Origin: Bacteroidetes bacterium UBA1941
Lineage (GTDB): Bacteria > Bacteroidota > Bacteroidia > Chitinophagales > LD1
Direction: 5' to 3'
DNA: 64,000 nucleotides
Assembly: GCA_002336805.1 (NCBI GenBank)
Contig: DDEZ01000009.1
Coordinates: 15,466-79,465, forward strand
Position 1 is the first letter of the stretch; each line of letters opens with the position of its first letter. The position numbers and the translations under genes are program-made. Under the pieces are notes generated by a model, which saw only the letters and a list, made by a program, of their open reading frames with translations, did not search any database and had not been told where the DNA came from. Shown here in pieces: positions 9,401 through 18,100 of this stretch.

Positions 9401-10063
9401 GTACATGTCAAAGTCACCAACGATGACTGTATGGTTTCCTTTGCGCAGCTGGATGAATATCTTGTCAAACTCCTGCACCTGCTGCGTATTGCCCTCCGGC
9501 TGGATGGGGATATTATTATCGGTGATAGCGGCTGTGACCTCCAGGTCGCGGGCCAGCATGCCCTGCATCTGGAGGTTGAACGCCGAGTTGAGCACTACGC
9601 TCTGATTGCTACCAAATGACAGGCCGCGGGAGAAGTTACCATTGTAGTCCAGCGAGCCGAAGTCTATGAGCTTGTCAGGTGAGACCTCTGCAGGCACATA
9701 GACAAAGGGTGCCAGAGTACGGTTCATGTTGGTTTTCTGATAGACGCGGTAGTCTTTATCAAAATACTTATTGGCAAAGGCGTAGGGATAGGTACGAAAA
9801 GATGCATTCACAGAATCCCCTGCAGGCTTCTTCTTCCAGATCAGCAGGGATGCGAAGGGGATGACATCATAATTAGATGTATCAAGCAGCTGGCCATCCG
9901 GCGCGCGGAGCAGCAGCGTGTGAGGTATGAGGCTGAGACTGTCCAGTTTCACGGTATCTACATTCAGCGGGATGCTGCGCTGCCTGATATTGCTGGCATA
10001 CTGCGCCCGGACTGTGCCCAGAGCCATGCATAACAGGACCAATATGTAGATACGCCGTACCAA
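6491..10063 (-). CDS. Large exported outer-membrane beta-barrel-like protein
   Basis: A 1190-residue protein with a signal peptide (MVRRIYILVLLCMALGTVRA, start codon TTG at 10063-10061). I do not recognise a characterised function. The sequence is rich in alternating aromatic/polar beta strands, and from about residue 540 on shows repeated pairs of amphipathic strands ending in aromatic residues, as in outer-membrane barrels; it ends in a short strand closing with Phe. An N-terminal domain contains 'VIVGDFDMYSP' and 'DYVIDYNLGTVTFTPRR', the latter of a type found in large Bacteroidota surface proteins such as SprA. It could be a transport channel or scaffold. Family assignment is inference. 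Confidence 0.72.
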   Translation of the reverse strand: MVRRIYILVLLCMALGTVRAQYASNIRQRSIPLNVDTVKLDSLSLIPHTLLLRAPDGQLLDTSNYDVIPFASLLIWKKKPAGDSVNASFRTYPYAFANKYFDKDYRVYQKTNMNRTLAPFVYVPAEVSPDKLIDFGSLDYNGNFSRGLSFGSNQSVVLNSAFNLQMQGMLARDLEVTAAITDNNIPIQPEGNTQQVQEFDKIFIQLRKGNHTVIVGDFDMYSPPDHFLSYTKKAQGGGYNGLYDLKKYGTLKAHVAAGISKGKFARNTLTVTEGNQGPYKLLGADGETYIIILANSEQVFINGQKLTRGANQDYVIDYNLGTVTFTPRRIITADLRIVVEFQYSERSYQRTMADARFDWTSKNKKGNVFFDMYTEQDSKNQSQQQSLDDNKKAFLASLGDSVDRAFYTGIDTASFDINRILYERHDTVYNVYIPDSGHTVAIRDTFYVYSTDSVRARYSIVFTDVGAGNGTYISAQNTANGRVFTYSPPVLSVGASGVTKIPTGQYLPIIKLVAPQMHQMFTLGGSYTVNKNNVITAEAALSNNNVNLFSSKDKKNDLGGAGTIAYKGQIVTKKADSNTVKERIDIEASYEFVQNHFTPIQRFRNVEFARDFNLNTSGAQTYNEHTGIAGITYTWAGLGFVNYRFRTFIRDTVYKGYENVVSAQLARKGVGFTFYSSYLHSDALEGKSDFVRPRGELSYRFNALGGIKTGVSFDHEINLYKDHYTDTFNTALTHIWQNYRYYIGSSDTTKNQFKVEYLLRTEQPASARGLRPIVKIAHTINVSGSIVSLRNQTIDWTLTYRRLDLRDSTLIADNLKNYYLGRINYTVTAAKGLLRSSTLYELGAGSEQKVQLVYLVSPTNTGDYIWIGKDPSKPKQLSDFVPATYRTDTSYIRSFTTTPEFYAVNTTTFNEVLNINPAALLKNPHGFAKAVSLFSLFSSVQLTKKIYAGKGVATQNYFNPFPTNKMDTNIVSLTMNSRNSLYINRLSAKISGQIDFNYARSRTLLTAGVENHLTQTQGATLKWNIVKQLNLQSSYTNGTKANQSDFYADQQYSIKYNETNNELSYLFQSSIRLAATYYFGFKKNDVSTYGGQNAQIHQVGLDFKFSRHNKTTVGTKVSYSAIKYNSGSYANEQAQYAMLDGLKNGNNFVWNVSFEQRLATSIQLLLSYDGRQTGTDKSVHTGRAEIRAIF

Positions 10064-10190
10064 AACCGAAACTCTAAAACGCGCTTTAGGGCTACAAATT
10101 ACTAAACCGGAAGTAATAAAATGGGGTGAGTGTGAGGCGGTAATACACTACCGCCTGTGGAGTGGCAGAAAAACCCGCAACCGTTGCCCG

Positions 10191-11120
10191 CTACACGTGA
10201 GCAAGCATATCAGCAGTCATGCGTGCCAGATCATACTCGGGCTGCCAGCCCCAGTCCTGGCGGGCATAGCTATCATCTATACTCTCCGGCCATGACTCCG
10301 CTATCTGCTGGCGAAAATCCGGCTGGTATGTGACCTGAAAGTCAGGTATGTGCCTGACTATCTCTGCTGCCACATCTTTGGGCGCAAAGCTCATACCGGC
10401 AAAATTGTAGGATGAGCGGATGCGGATCTGCTCTGCCGGGGCCTCCATGAGAGAGATGGTGCCGCGTATGGCATCTGGCATATACATCATGGGGAGTACG
10501 GTATTTTCTTTGAGGAAGCACTCGTATTGCTTCTTTTCTTTTGCCTCAAAGTAAATATCTACCGCGTAGTCAGTGGTGCCGCCACCGGCTTTGGTCTTGT
10601 AGCTGATCAGGCCGGGATAGCGGATACTGCGGATATCCAGGCCCTTTTTCTGAAAATAGTAGTCTGCCCAGCGCTCGCCGGCCTGCTTGCTGATCCCGTA
10701 GATCGTATTGGGCTCCATCACAGTATACTGCGGGGTGTGCACGCGGGGTGTGGTAGGCCCGAAGACTGCGATAGTAGATGGATAAAACACCTTTGACAAT
10801 CCATCCTCTACACTCACGTCCAGGATATTGCGCAGGCCCTTCATATTGACCCGCCATGCAAACTCGGGATTCTTCTCTCCCGTAGCAGAAAGTATAGCGG
10901 CCAGGTGGTAGATCTGAGTCACCTTGTGCTTGCGCACTACGTCATGCAGGCCCGGCTTGTGCAGCACATCCAGCCGCTCAAAAGGGCCTTCGGCCAGCTC
11001 TCCGCTCGCATCCTTGAGGTCAGAGGCGATGACGTTCTTGTATATCTTGCGTAGTGCGAGGACCAGCTCCGTCCCTATCTGCCCGCAGGCGCCTGTCACG
11101 AGTACCGTGTCACTTTCCAT
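10191..11120 (-). CDS. SDR-type L-threonine 3-dehydrogenase
   Basis: A 309-residue NAD-dependent short-chain dehydrogenase of the extended, epimerase-like class. It has the dinucleotide loop GACGQIG (residues 8-14), the catalytic pair Tyr141 and Lys145 in 'YGISK', and the substrate-loop sequence 'GGGTTDYAVDIYF' that I associate with the short-chain L-threonine 3-dehydrogenases of Bacteroidota. The reaction is oxidation of threonine to 2-amino-3-oxobutanoate. The start ATG is at 11120; the gene is transcribed alone and is divergent from the YfhO gene. A sugar-epimerase role is less likely because of the substrate-loop motif. Confidence 0.85.
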   Translation of the reverse strand: MESDTVLVTGACGQIGTELVLALRKIYKNVIASDLKDASGELAEGPFERLDVLHKPGLHDVVRKHKVTQIYHLAAILSATGEKNPEFAWRVNMKGLRNILDVSVEDGLSKVFYPSTIAVFGPTTPRVHTPQYTVMEPNTIYGISKQAGERWADYYFQKKGLDIRSIRYPGLISYKTKAGGGTTDYAVDIYFEAKEKKQYECFLKENTVLPMMYMPDAIRGTISLMEAPAEQIRIRSSYNFAGMSFAPKDVAAEIVRHIPDFQVTYQPDFRQQIAESWPESIDDSYARQDWGWQPEYDLARMTADMLAHV

Positions 11121-11310
11121 ATCTTATCTCCCGGCTATTGCCGGAGTAAATGTAGAAATTAAATGATACGGCGTAGTTGTTAAGTAAACATAAGCCGTTA
11201 ACAAGTTGACAATAAAAGCAAAGGAGTGCGTTTTTCCGATGTGGCATATGAAATGCGGCAGGCGCATTATCCAATAAATTTTATTTTTACCACTGACCAA
11301 TCCATATACC

Positions 11311-13776
11311 ATGGCAAAGACCAAACCTGAGATAAGAACCAAATCTGCAAAGCCTGCCTCATCCGGCGCTCCCTCCCCTTTTATGAAATATGTGCCGTAC
11401 ATCGCAGCACTGGTCACGTTCATCGTGATCACGCTGATCTTCTTCGGCCCGATGGTGCTGGATACCAAGGTGCTGCCACAGGGAGATATCAACCAGTTTG
11501 AAGGCATGTCAAAGGAGATAAAGGATTTTCGCGATACACATCATACGGAGCCGCTGTGGACCAACTCTATGTTTGGCGGTATGCCGGCCTTTCAGATCTC
11601 TACATACTACAATGGCAACCTGGTGCAGTATGTGGAGAAAGCGCTCGGTATCGGACTGCCCGAGTTTACAGGCTACCTCTTCATAGCCAGCCTGGGCTTC
11701 TATATCCTCCTGCTGGTACTGAGTGTCAATCCATGGCTGGCCATAGCGGGTGCAGTAGGCTATAGCCTGGCATCGTATAACCTGATCATACTGGAGGCCG
11801 GCCACAACACCAAGATGCATGCCATAGCCCTGCTGCCATACGTAGTCGCTGGTTTTATGCTGCTCTGGCGCCGAAAGTATATACTGGGCGCTGCCGTGAG
11901 TGCACTGAGCTTCTCCATGCTGATCAGTGCCAACCACGTACAGATAGCTTATTACCTCTTCCTCACGCTACTGATAGCAGGTGTAGTATTCCTCATATTC
12001 TCCGTGGTGGAGAAAGACATCAAGCACTATGTACTGGCATTTGGCATCTTTGGTGCATGCGCGGGACTGGGCGTACTGTCTAACCTCAGCCTGCTGTGGA
12101 CCACCTATGAGTATGGCAACTCTACTATACGTGGCAAATCTGACCTGACCAGCAATACACAATCTAAAGGCGGCCTGGATCGCGACTATGCCTTCAGCTA
12201 TAGTTATACCAAGTCTGAGGCATTTAACCTGCTGATACCAAACTTTATGGGAGGCTCGTCACAGCAGCTGCTGGATGAGGACGCCAAAACAGTGCAGGCT
12301 ATACGCGGGCAGACCCGCTACCTGCCTACCTACTGGGGCGACCAGCCGTTTACCTCCGGGCCATCATATATGGGCGCCTTTATGATCTTTATATTTGTGC
12401 TGGGGCTGATCATAGTAGATGGCCCATTCAAATGGTGGCTGGGCATAGCCACGCTGCTGGCCGTGATGCTTTCCTTTGGCTATCACCTGGCATGGTTCAA
12501 TAATGCCTTCTTTGATTTCTTCCCGGGCTATAATAAGTTTCGTACAGTGACCATGTCACTCATCATCTGCCAGCTCACTATACCGCTGCTAGCCCTGCTC
12601 ACAGCGCAGAAGCTGATCAATAAGGAAGTAAGCAAAGAGCGCGCGCTGACCGGTATCTATATAGCTACCGGTATCACAGCCGGTATCTGCCTGATATTTG
12701 CACTCTTTGGCGGATCACTCCTTGGCTTCTCCGGTCCCGGAGACAAGAGCCTGCCGGCAGATATCCTCCCATTCCTGAAAGAAGACCGTCGCGACCTGCT
12801 GCGCAGTGATGCCTTCCGCTCTCTCTTTATCATCCTGATAGGTGCGGGTGTGATATGGGCGCTGGTGCAGGAGAAGATTAACAAGAATATAGCTATAGCT
12901 GCCATCCTCGTGATCTGCCTCGCAGACTATATCACTGTAGGCAAGCGCTTCATCAATAGCGATATGTTTACTGAGAAGAATGAGCAGCAGAGCCGATTTG
13001 CAGAGAGCCCTGCTGATAAGCAGATAGCTGAGGACAAGACACCGGACTTCCGAGTATTCAATACAACGGTCAACTCCTTTAATGATGCCTCTACCTCCTA
13101 CCATCACAAGTCTATAGGTGGCTATCATGCTGCCAAACTGCGCCGCTACCAGGAGCTGATAGAAAATCAGATCAGCAAGGGCAACATGGCAGTGCTCAAC
13201 ATGCTCAACACCAGATATGTGATACAAAAAGGCGCGGGTGGCCAGCCCGTGGCAGCTCAGAATCCGGGTGCCTGCGGCAATGCCTGGTTTGTAGATAAAG
13301 TACAGCTGGTAAACAATGCCGATGAAGAGATCAAAGCGCTGGACAACTTTGACCCAAAGCAGACAGCCTTTGTAGACAAGAAATTTACAAACGAGCTGCA
13401 GGGCTTTAGCTCTGGCAAGGACTCTGCATCTGCGATCACGCTGAATAGCTATGAGCCAAACCATCTTGTGTACACCTACACGGCTCCGCAGCCACAGCTG
13501 GCCGTATTCTCAGAGATATACTACCAGCCGGGCTGGAAGGCTACTGTAGATGGCAAAGAAGTGCCGCTGGTACGCGCAGACTATGTGCTCCGCGCAGCGG
13601 TACTGCCAGCCGGCAGCCACAAGGTAGAGATGGTGTTTGAGCCGGCTTCTTACTTCACCGGTGAGAAGGTGGCTTATGCTGTATCTGCGCTGATACTCGT
13701 ACTATTTGCAGGCGGCCTCTTCTTTGAGTTTAGAAATAAGAAACAAGGCAGCGATGACCTGCCTCACGCTGTATAA
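11311..13776 (+). CDS. YfhO-family multi-pass membrane protein
   Basis: An 821-residue protein with a short cytoplasmic N-terminus, a membrane segment at about residues 29-50, a long extracytoplasmic loop containing 'LPQGDINQFEG' and 'LWTNSMFGGMPAFQIS', then a dozen or so membrane segments and a C-terminal soluble domain of about 250 residues before one last membrane segment. This layout is that of the YfhO family (GT-C-like membrane proteins linked in Gram-positives to lipoteichoic acid glycosylation). In Bacteroidota the substrate is unknown. A glycosyltransferase follows after 12 bases, which supports a glycan-related role. Confidence 0.85.
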   Translation: MAKTKPEIRTKSAKPASSGAPSPFMKYVPYIAALVTFIVITLIFFGPMVLDTKVLPQGDINQFEGMSKEIKDFRDTHHTEPLWTNSMFGGMPAFQISTYYNGNLVQYVEKALGIGLPEFTGYLFIASLGFYILLLVLSVNPWLAIAGAVGYSLASYNLIILEAGHNTKMHAIALLPYVVAGFMLLWRRKYILGAAVSALSFSMLISANHVQIAYYLFLTLLIAGVVFLIFSVVEKDIKHYVLAFGIFGACAGLGVLSNLSLLWTTYEYGNSTIRGKSDLTSNTQSKGGLDRDYAFSYSYTKSEAFNLLIPNFMGGSSQQLLDEDAKTVQAIRGQTRYLPTYWGDQPFTSGPSYMGAFMIFIFVLGLIIVDGPFKWWLGIATLLAVMLSFGYHLAWFNNAFFDFFPGYNKFRTVTMSLIICQLTIPLLALLTAQKLINKEVSKERALTGIYIATGITAGICLIFALFGGSLLGFSGPGDKSLPADILPFLKEDRRDLLRSDAFRSLFIILIGAGVIWALVQEKINKNIAIAAILVICLADYITVGKRFINSDMFTEKNEQQSRFAESPADKQIAEDKTPDFRVFNTTVNSFNDASTSYHHKSIGGYHAAKLRRYQELIENQISKGNMAVLNMLNTRYVIQKGAGGQPVAAQNPGACGNAWFVDKVQLVNNADEEIKALDNFDPKQTAFVDKKFTNELQGFSSGKDSASAITLNSYEPNHLVYTYTAPQPQLAVFSEIYYQPGWKATVDGKEVPLVRADYVLRAAVLPAGSHKVEMVFEPASYFTGEKVAYAVSALILVLFAGGLFFEFRNKKQGSDDLPHAV

Positions 13777-13788
13777 GCAATAGCTGGC

Positions 13789-15084
13789 ATGAAGAGAGTA
13801 CTCATCATCACGTACTACTGGGTACCCGCAGGTGGCGTAGCAGTGCAGCGCTTTCTGAAGTTTGCCAAATACCTGCGCAGCTATGGCTGGGAGCCGGTGA
13901 TACTGACGGTGGAGAATGGCAGCTATCCCTACACAGATGAGTCCCTTCAGTCGCAAGTGCCCGAGGGGATAGAGGTCTATCGCACCAAGACCTTCGAGCC
14001 ATTTGAGATCTACAATCTGCTGCGTGGCCAAAAGGGCAAGGCAGTGCCGCTGGCAGTGGCTACAGCATCTGACCCCTCTCTATTCCAGCGCGTATCTGCC
14101 TATATCCGGGCCAACTTCTTCCTGCCGGATGCACGCCGGGGATGGAAACCATACGCCGTAAAAAAGGCCGCCGGGCTGATAGCTGCCGGCAAGATAGATG
14201 CGATCATCACTACCGGCCCACCACATAGCACCCACCTGATAGGCCAGGAGCTCAAGCAACGCTATGGCCTGCCATGGCTGGCAGACTTTCGCGATCCGTG
14301 GACTGAGATATTCAACAATCAATACCTGCCATTTACCAAAGCATCTATCGCAAAAGACAAGGCCTATGAGGCATCTGTACTGCGCGACTGTGATGTAGCT
14401 ACTGTAATAGGAGACGGTATGAAGACCGTATTCCCGCGTGAGTATACGGGCAAGATGCAGGTCATCACCAATGGCTATGATGAAGAGGATTTTGCCGAGG
14501 GACTGACACCGGAGCGCGATAAGTTTCGTATGCGGTACGTAGGCAATCTATTCTCCAATCAGAATGTACCTGCACTATGGGAGGCTATAGCCGAGATGCG
14601 CATGGCAGATGCCGGTTTCAGCAGAGACTTTGAGCTGGAGGTGACGGGCAAGGCGGATGCCGCTGTGAGCCAGGGCATAGGAAATGCCGGCATCAGTGAC
14701 TGCACGGTATTCAAATCATTTGTACCACACCGCGAGGCTATACGCCGCATGCAGACCGCCTCTCTCCTGCTCTCTGTGATACCGGATGTAGCCAATAATA
14801 AACTGATCATCACGGGTAAGATATTTGAGTATATCGGTGCCGGCAGGCCGGTAGTGCTGGTAGGACCGGCAGACTGCGATGCTGCCCTGATCGTCTCTGC
14901 GGCTCATGCCGGCACAATACACGCCTACGCAGAGAAAGAAAGAATGAAAGAGACACTACTGCGTGAATACAACGTATGGCGCAGCGGTGGCACCTCCGTA
15001 CCCGCAGCGGGCAAAGAGCAGTATAGCCGCCGGAACCTGACAGGCCGCCTGGCAGCTATACTCGACAGCCTTACGACAAAATAA
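13789..15084 (+). CDS. Family 4-like glycosyltransferase
   Basis: A 431-residue GT-B protein. It opens MKRVLIITYYWVPAGGVAVQ, the acceptor-side glycine loop, has 'TGPPHSTHLIGQEL' and 'WLADFRDPWTE' in the N-terminal domain, and 'GKIFEYIGAGRPVVL' in the C-terminal domain at the donor-binding position. These are typical of Bacteroidota GT4 enzymes in polysaccharide loci. It starts 12 bases after the YfhO gene and probably shares its transcript. Donor and acceptor cannot be told from sequence. Confidence 0.87.
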   Translation: MKRVLIITYYWVPAGGVAVQRFLKFAKYLRSYGWEPVILTVENGSYPYTDESLQSQVPEGIEVYRTKTFEPFEIYNLLRGQKGKAVPLAVATASDPSLFQRVSAYIRANFFLPDARRGWKPYAVKKAAGLIAAGKIDAIITTGPPHSTHLIGQELKQRYGLPWLADFRDPWTEIFNNQYLPFTKASIAKDKAYEASVLRDCDVATVIGDGMKTVFPREYTGKMQVITNGYDEEDFAEGLTPERDKFRMRYVGNLFSNQNVPALWEAIAEMRMADAGFSRDFELEVTGKADAAVSQGIGNAGISDCTVFKSFVPHREAIRRMQTASLLLSVIPDVANNKLIITGKIFEYIGAGRPVVLVGPADCDAALIVSAAHAGTIHAYAEKERMKETLLREYNVWRSGGTSVPAAGKEQYSRRNLTGRLAAILDSLTTK

Positions 15085-15120
15085 AACAGGGACCATCTCT
15101 GATCCCTGTCCATCCTTTAT
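15082..15120 (-). terminator. Hairpin terminator after porU2
   Basis: A 7-bp stem (ACAGGGA at 15086-15092 with TCCCTGT at 15103-15109) sits between the convergent glycosyltransferase and porU2. Read on the minus strand it is followed by TTTTATTTT, as in an intrinsic terminator for porU2. The plus-strand side has a weaker T run. Confidence 0.6.
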
Positions 15121-15132
15121 CAATATTGTGTT

Positions 15133-18100
15133 TTACCTGAGTATGACCAGCTTGCCAAAGCCATGTTTGAAATACTGGTCTATATTGGTATTATTGAAGA
15201 ACTGACCGTACTGTGAGCTACTCATGTGGTCAGCGTTCTTGTCATCTATCTTGGTAATAACGCGATAGAAGTAAACGCCGTTTGCCAGCTTATCTCCAAA
15301 CTCATCGCGGCCATCCCACCAGTAGTCAGTCCTATTGACGCCTATATGAATATTGCCCAGCTCGGCACGCTGTATCTCTTTCACCACGTGACCTGTGATG
15401 GTCATGATCTGTATCTTCATATACTCAGGCACCTCGCTACCCGTGAGGGTAAAGATGAACTGCGTACGTGTAGTGAATGGATTAGGATAGTTCAGCACAT
15501 TGCTGATCATAGACCTGGTGATCACGTTGAATGATATCTTGTAATCGTAGTATACACCATTGATGCTAGTGCCCTCATAGCGGCCGCTGGCAGAGTTGCT
15601 GGAGAAGTTGCCGCTGCGATCCTTGTCACGTACCAGCAGGTCATACACTCCGTCTATGGTAAAGGCGGGTTTGAATGCGATCTTGGCAGTATTATTCTTC
15701 GATATATTACCAGTCGCCGGATAGAAGCTCAGTATGTTATTGTCATAGTTGATCAGCGTAGGTATGGTCTGGCCGGGGTAGCGGATATACACCTGCGCCA
15801 GTGAGGTATCATTCAGCGCCAGTGTTTTATTCTCATCCCGCATCTGGATGAGTATCTCCGGCTTGGCCGATACCAGATCATTATTCATGATGCGCCGCCC
15901 GTCAAAGGTGACATCGAGCAGCGGGTTGATCTTGTCTGAGATACTGCTGATGTTATTTATGATCGCGTAGTTATTGAAGTGGTACTGCTCCGGCTGGTGC
16001 AGGGCATCGACTGGGTTGGCCTCTATGGTGAGTTGATCCCGTCCCGGCAGACGCGAGTCACTCATAGGATAGATGAACTTTAGTATCTGTGTATCGAAGG
16101 CACGCAGGGAGTCGCTCTTGACCACTATCGGTGGTATAGTGCCACCCGGCCCCCTGAGCGTATAGCTGGTACGCATGCTGTCCATAGACACTTCAGATAC
16201 ATTCTCGAGTGCCAGCTCCAGCTTCAGGCTATCTCCTGTATTGAAGGTGTCCTTATTCATCACAAAGTGAGCATTCGGATTGATAGCTGCCTCAGGCACT
16301 TTCTTGTAGAGCACACGCCAGTAGTATAGCTGTGCCGGGGTATGCCTTATGGAGTCATCCGTATTCAGTTTGAGGCGGATGAATGGAAACTGCTGGGCAT
16401 TGATAAAGTTGATAGCCGTATCCAGTGCATCTGTGGTATAGAGGCGGGTAGAGAGGCCGTTATTATTGACACCGATGATATCTACCGTCTGGTGGTCATT
16501 GGTAGGGTTCTCTTGTGCATTGTGCCGCCAGTGGAAGGAGCCCCAATCCAGCGCTGGCCCTATGAGCGGGGAGGTAAAGCTACCGCGCGGCCAGAGTACG
16601 CCGTAGTTATAGTCTTCCTCTGCAGCACTTTGATAGTTGACACCAATTTTCTGTGCACTCTTTGAAGGGTCACCTTTGACTGTAAAAAATATGTATGGAG
16701 CAGGCGGGTGCGCGCCGGACTTCAACAGGCGCACGCCGGTAGCTCCGATAGAAACCAGCTTATTGACGAGGCCGGTATCCATACCTGTCCAGTTGGGTTG
16801 ATTGACAGAGTACATGACGATGATAGATCCATTGGGTATAGAATCTATAAACCTGGCTATAGTGATGGGCCAAGTAGCACCAGTGGAAGGCGTCTGTACG
16901 GCGCCCTGGATATTAAAGTCAAAACCATTGATCGCGTAAGTGTGGTTATTGGTACACTGATAGTTCCCATACTTGTCACCTACGTTGCCTATAGTAGACT
17001 GGAAACTCTGCCACGGCTGGCCGGTAAGTGTGTCTATGACTGCAAATGTCAGGCCACCACTGTTTCCGTTGCCATAGGCAAAACCACAACCTCCCGTATT
17101 GTATCTGTATTGAGTGACACTGTTATAGTCCCACCTGATCTGAGCAGCTGGTATGGGACCGCCTCCCGCCTCAAATGCCCATGCAGAAAGGACATGCAGA
17201 TTATTGATGTTCTTCACAAACTTAAACTCGCGGTCTGTGCCGAGGTAAACATTGTCCTGATAGTTGTCGTGGCCATACTGATAGTAGTGGGACTGGTTCC
17301 AGCCGGGGTATTCATTCTGGATATATACAAATGAGCTGTAGTGCCATTTGTAGCTCAGGGTATCATTGATCGAATCGCGGCTCACGCGCCAGTAATAGAC
17401 GGTACTATCCCGGAACTGGAAAGGCACACGCCAGTGTAGCACGCCACCACCCTGGTAGATACTAGCCTGCGCTATAGGATGGCGGAAGGTCTCAGCGGTA
17501 TCTATCTGTATCTTATAATTGCGTGGTGCGGCAAATGGGTCTACCGTAGATGCCTTGAGGGTCACATTCTGATTGGGCACTATGGCATACTCATACGGAT
17601 AGACTGGGATAATATCATCGGACTGTATGGCAAAACCAAAGTTGAGGTTGCTACCATTATTGGTCTCAGACATCTCATCTATACGCATCTCATTTTCTAC
17701 ATAGACGGTGAAAGTGTTTTGGCCATAGCCGGTGGTGAGTGTAGGGAAAGTAGGGATACGGATACTAAAGGTATCCATATAATATGGCGCCCTGACCTTC
17801 CAGATGTATACGAGCGTAGTATCTGGTAGCGGGCGCGATGGCGTTGGATAGGTTCTCGTCACTTTGATCTGGATAGAATCACGTATAGCTTTACCAAGAT
17901 TGGTTACGATGACCTTCGCGCTAAAAGTGTCAGTATTGGCATTGACTACCGGCGGGTCAAAGTAGAGTGAGTTCTGGTTTATCTCATAGTCTGGCTTAGG
18001 ATACTGATTCAGCGTCAGCGCCGGATCTCCGTGCAGGGTCATCTCATTGGCTACCAGCATAGCCAGATCTTCACCATTAAAATTGACAGACATAGAGTCC

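Noticed and set aside
12715..13464. 249-codon open frame on the minus strand
   Set aside because: Antisense to the YfhO-family gene; composition explained by codon bias of the sense gene.
16708..17334. 208-codon plus-strand frame
   Set aside because: Lies inside porU2 on the opposite strand, without a promoter or conserved motif.
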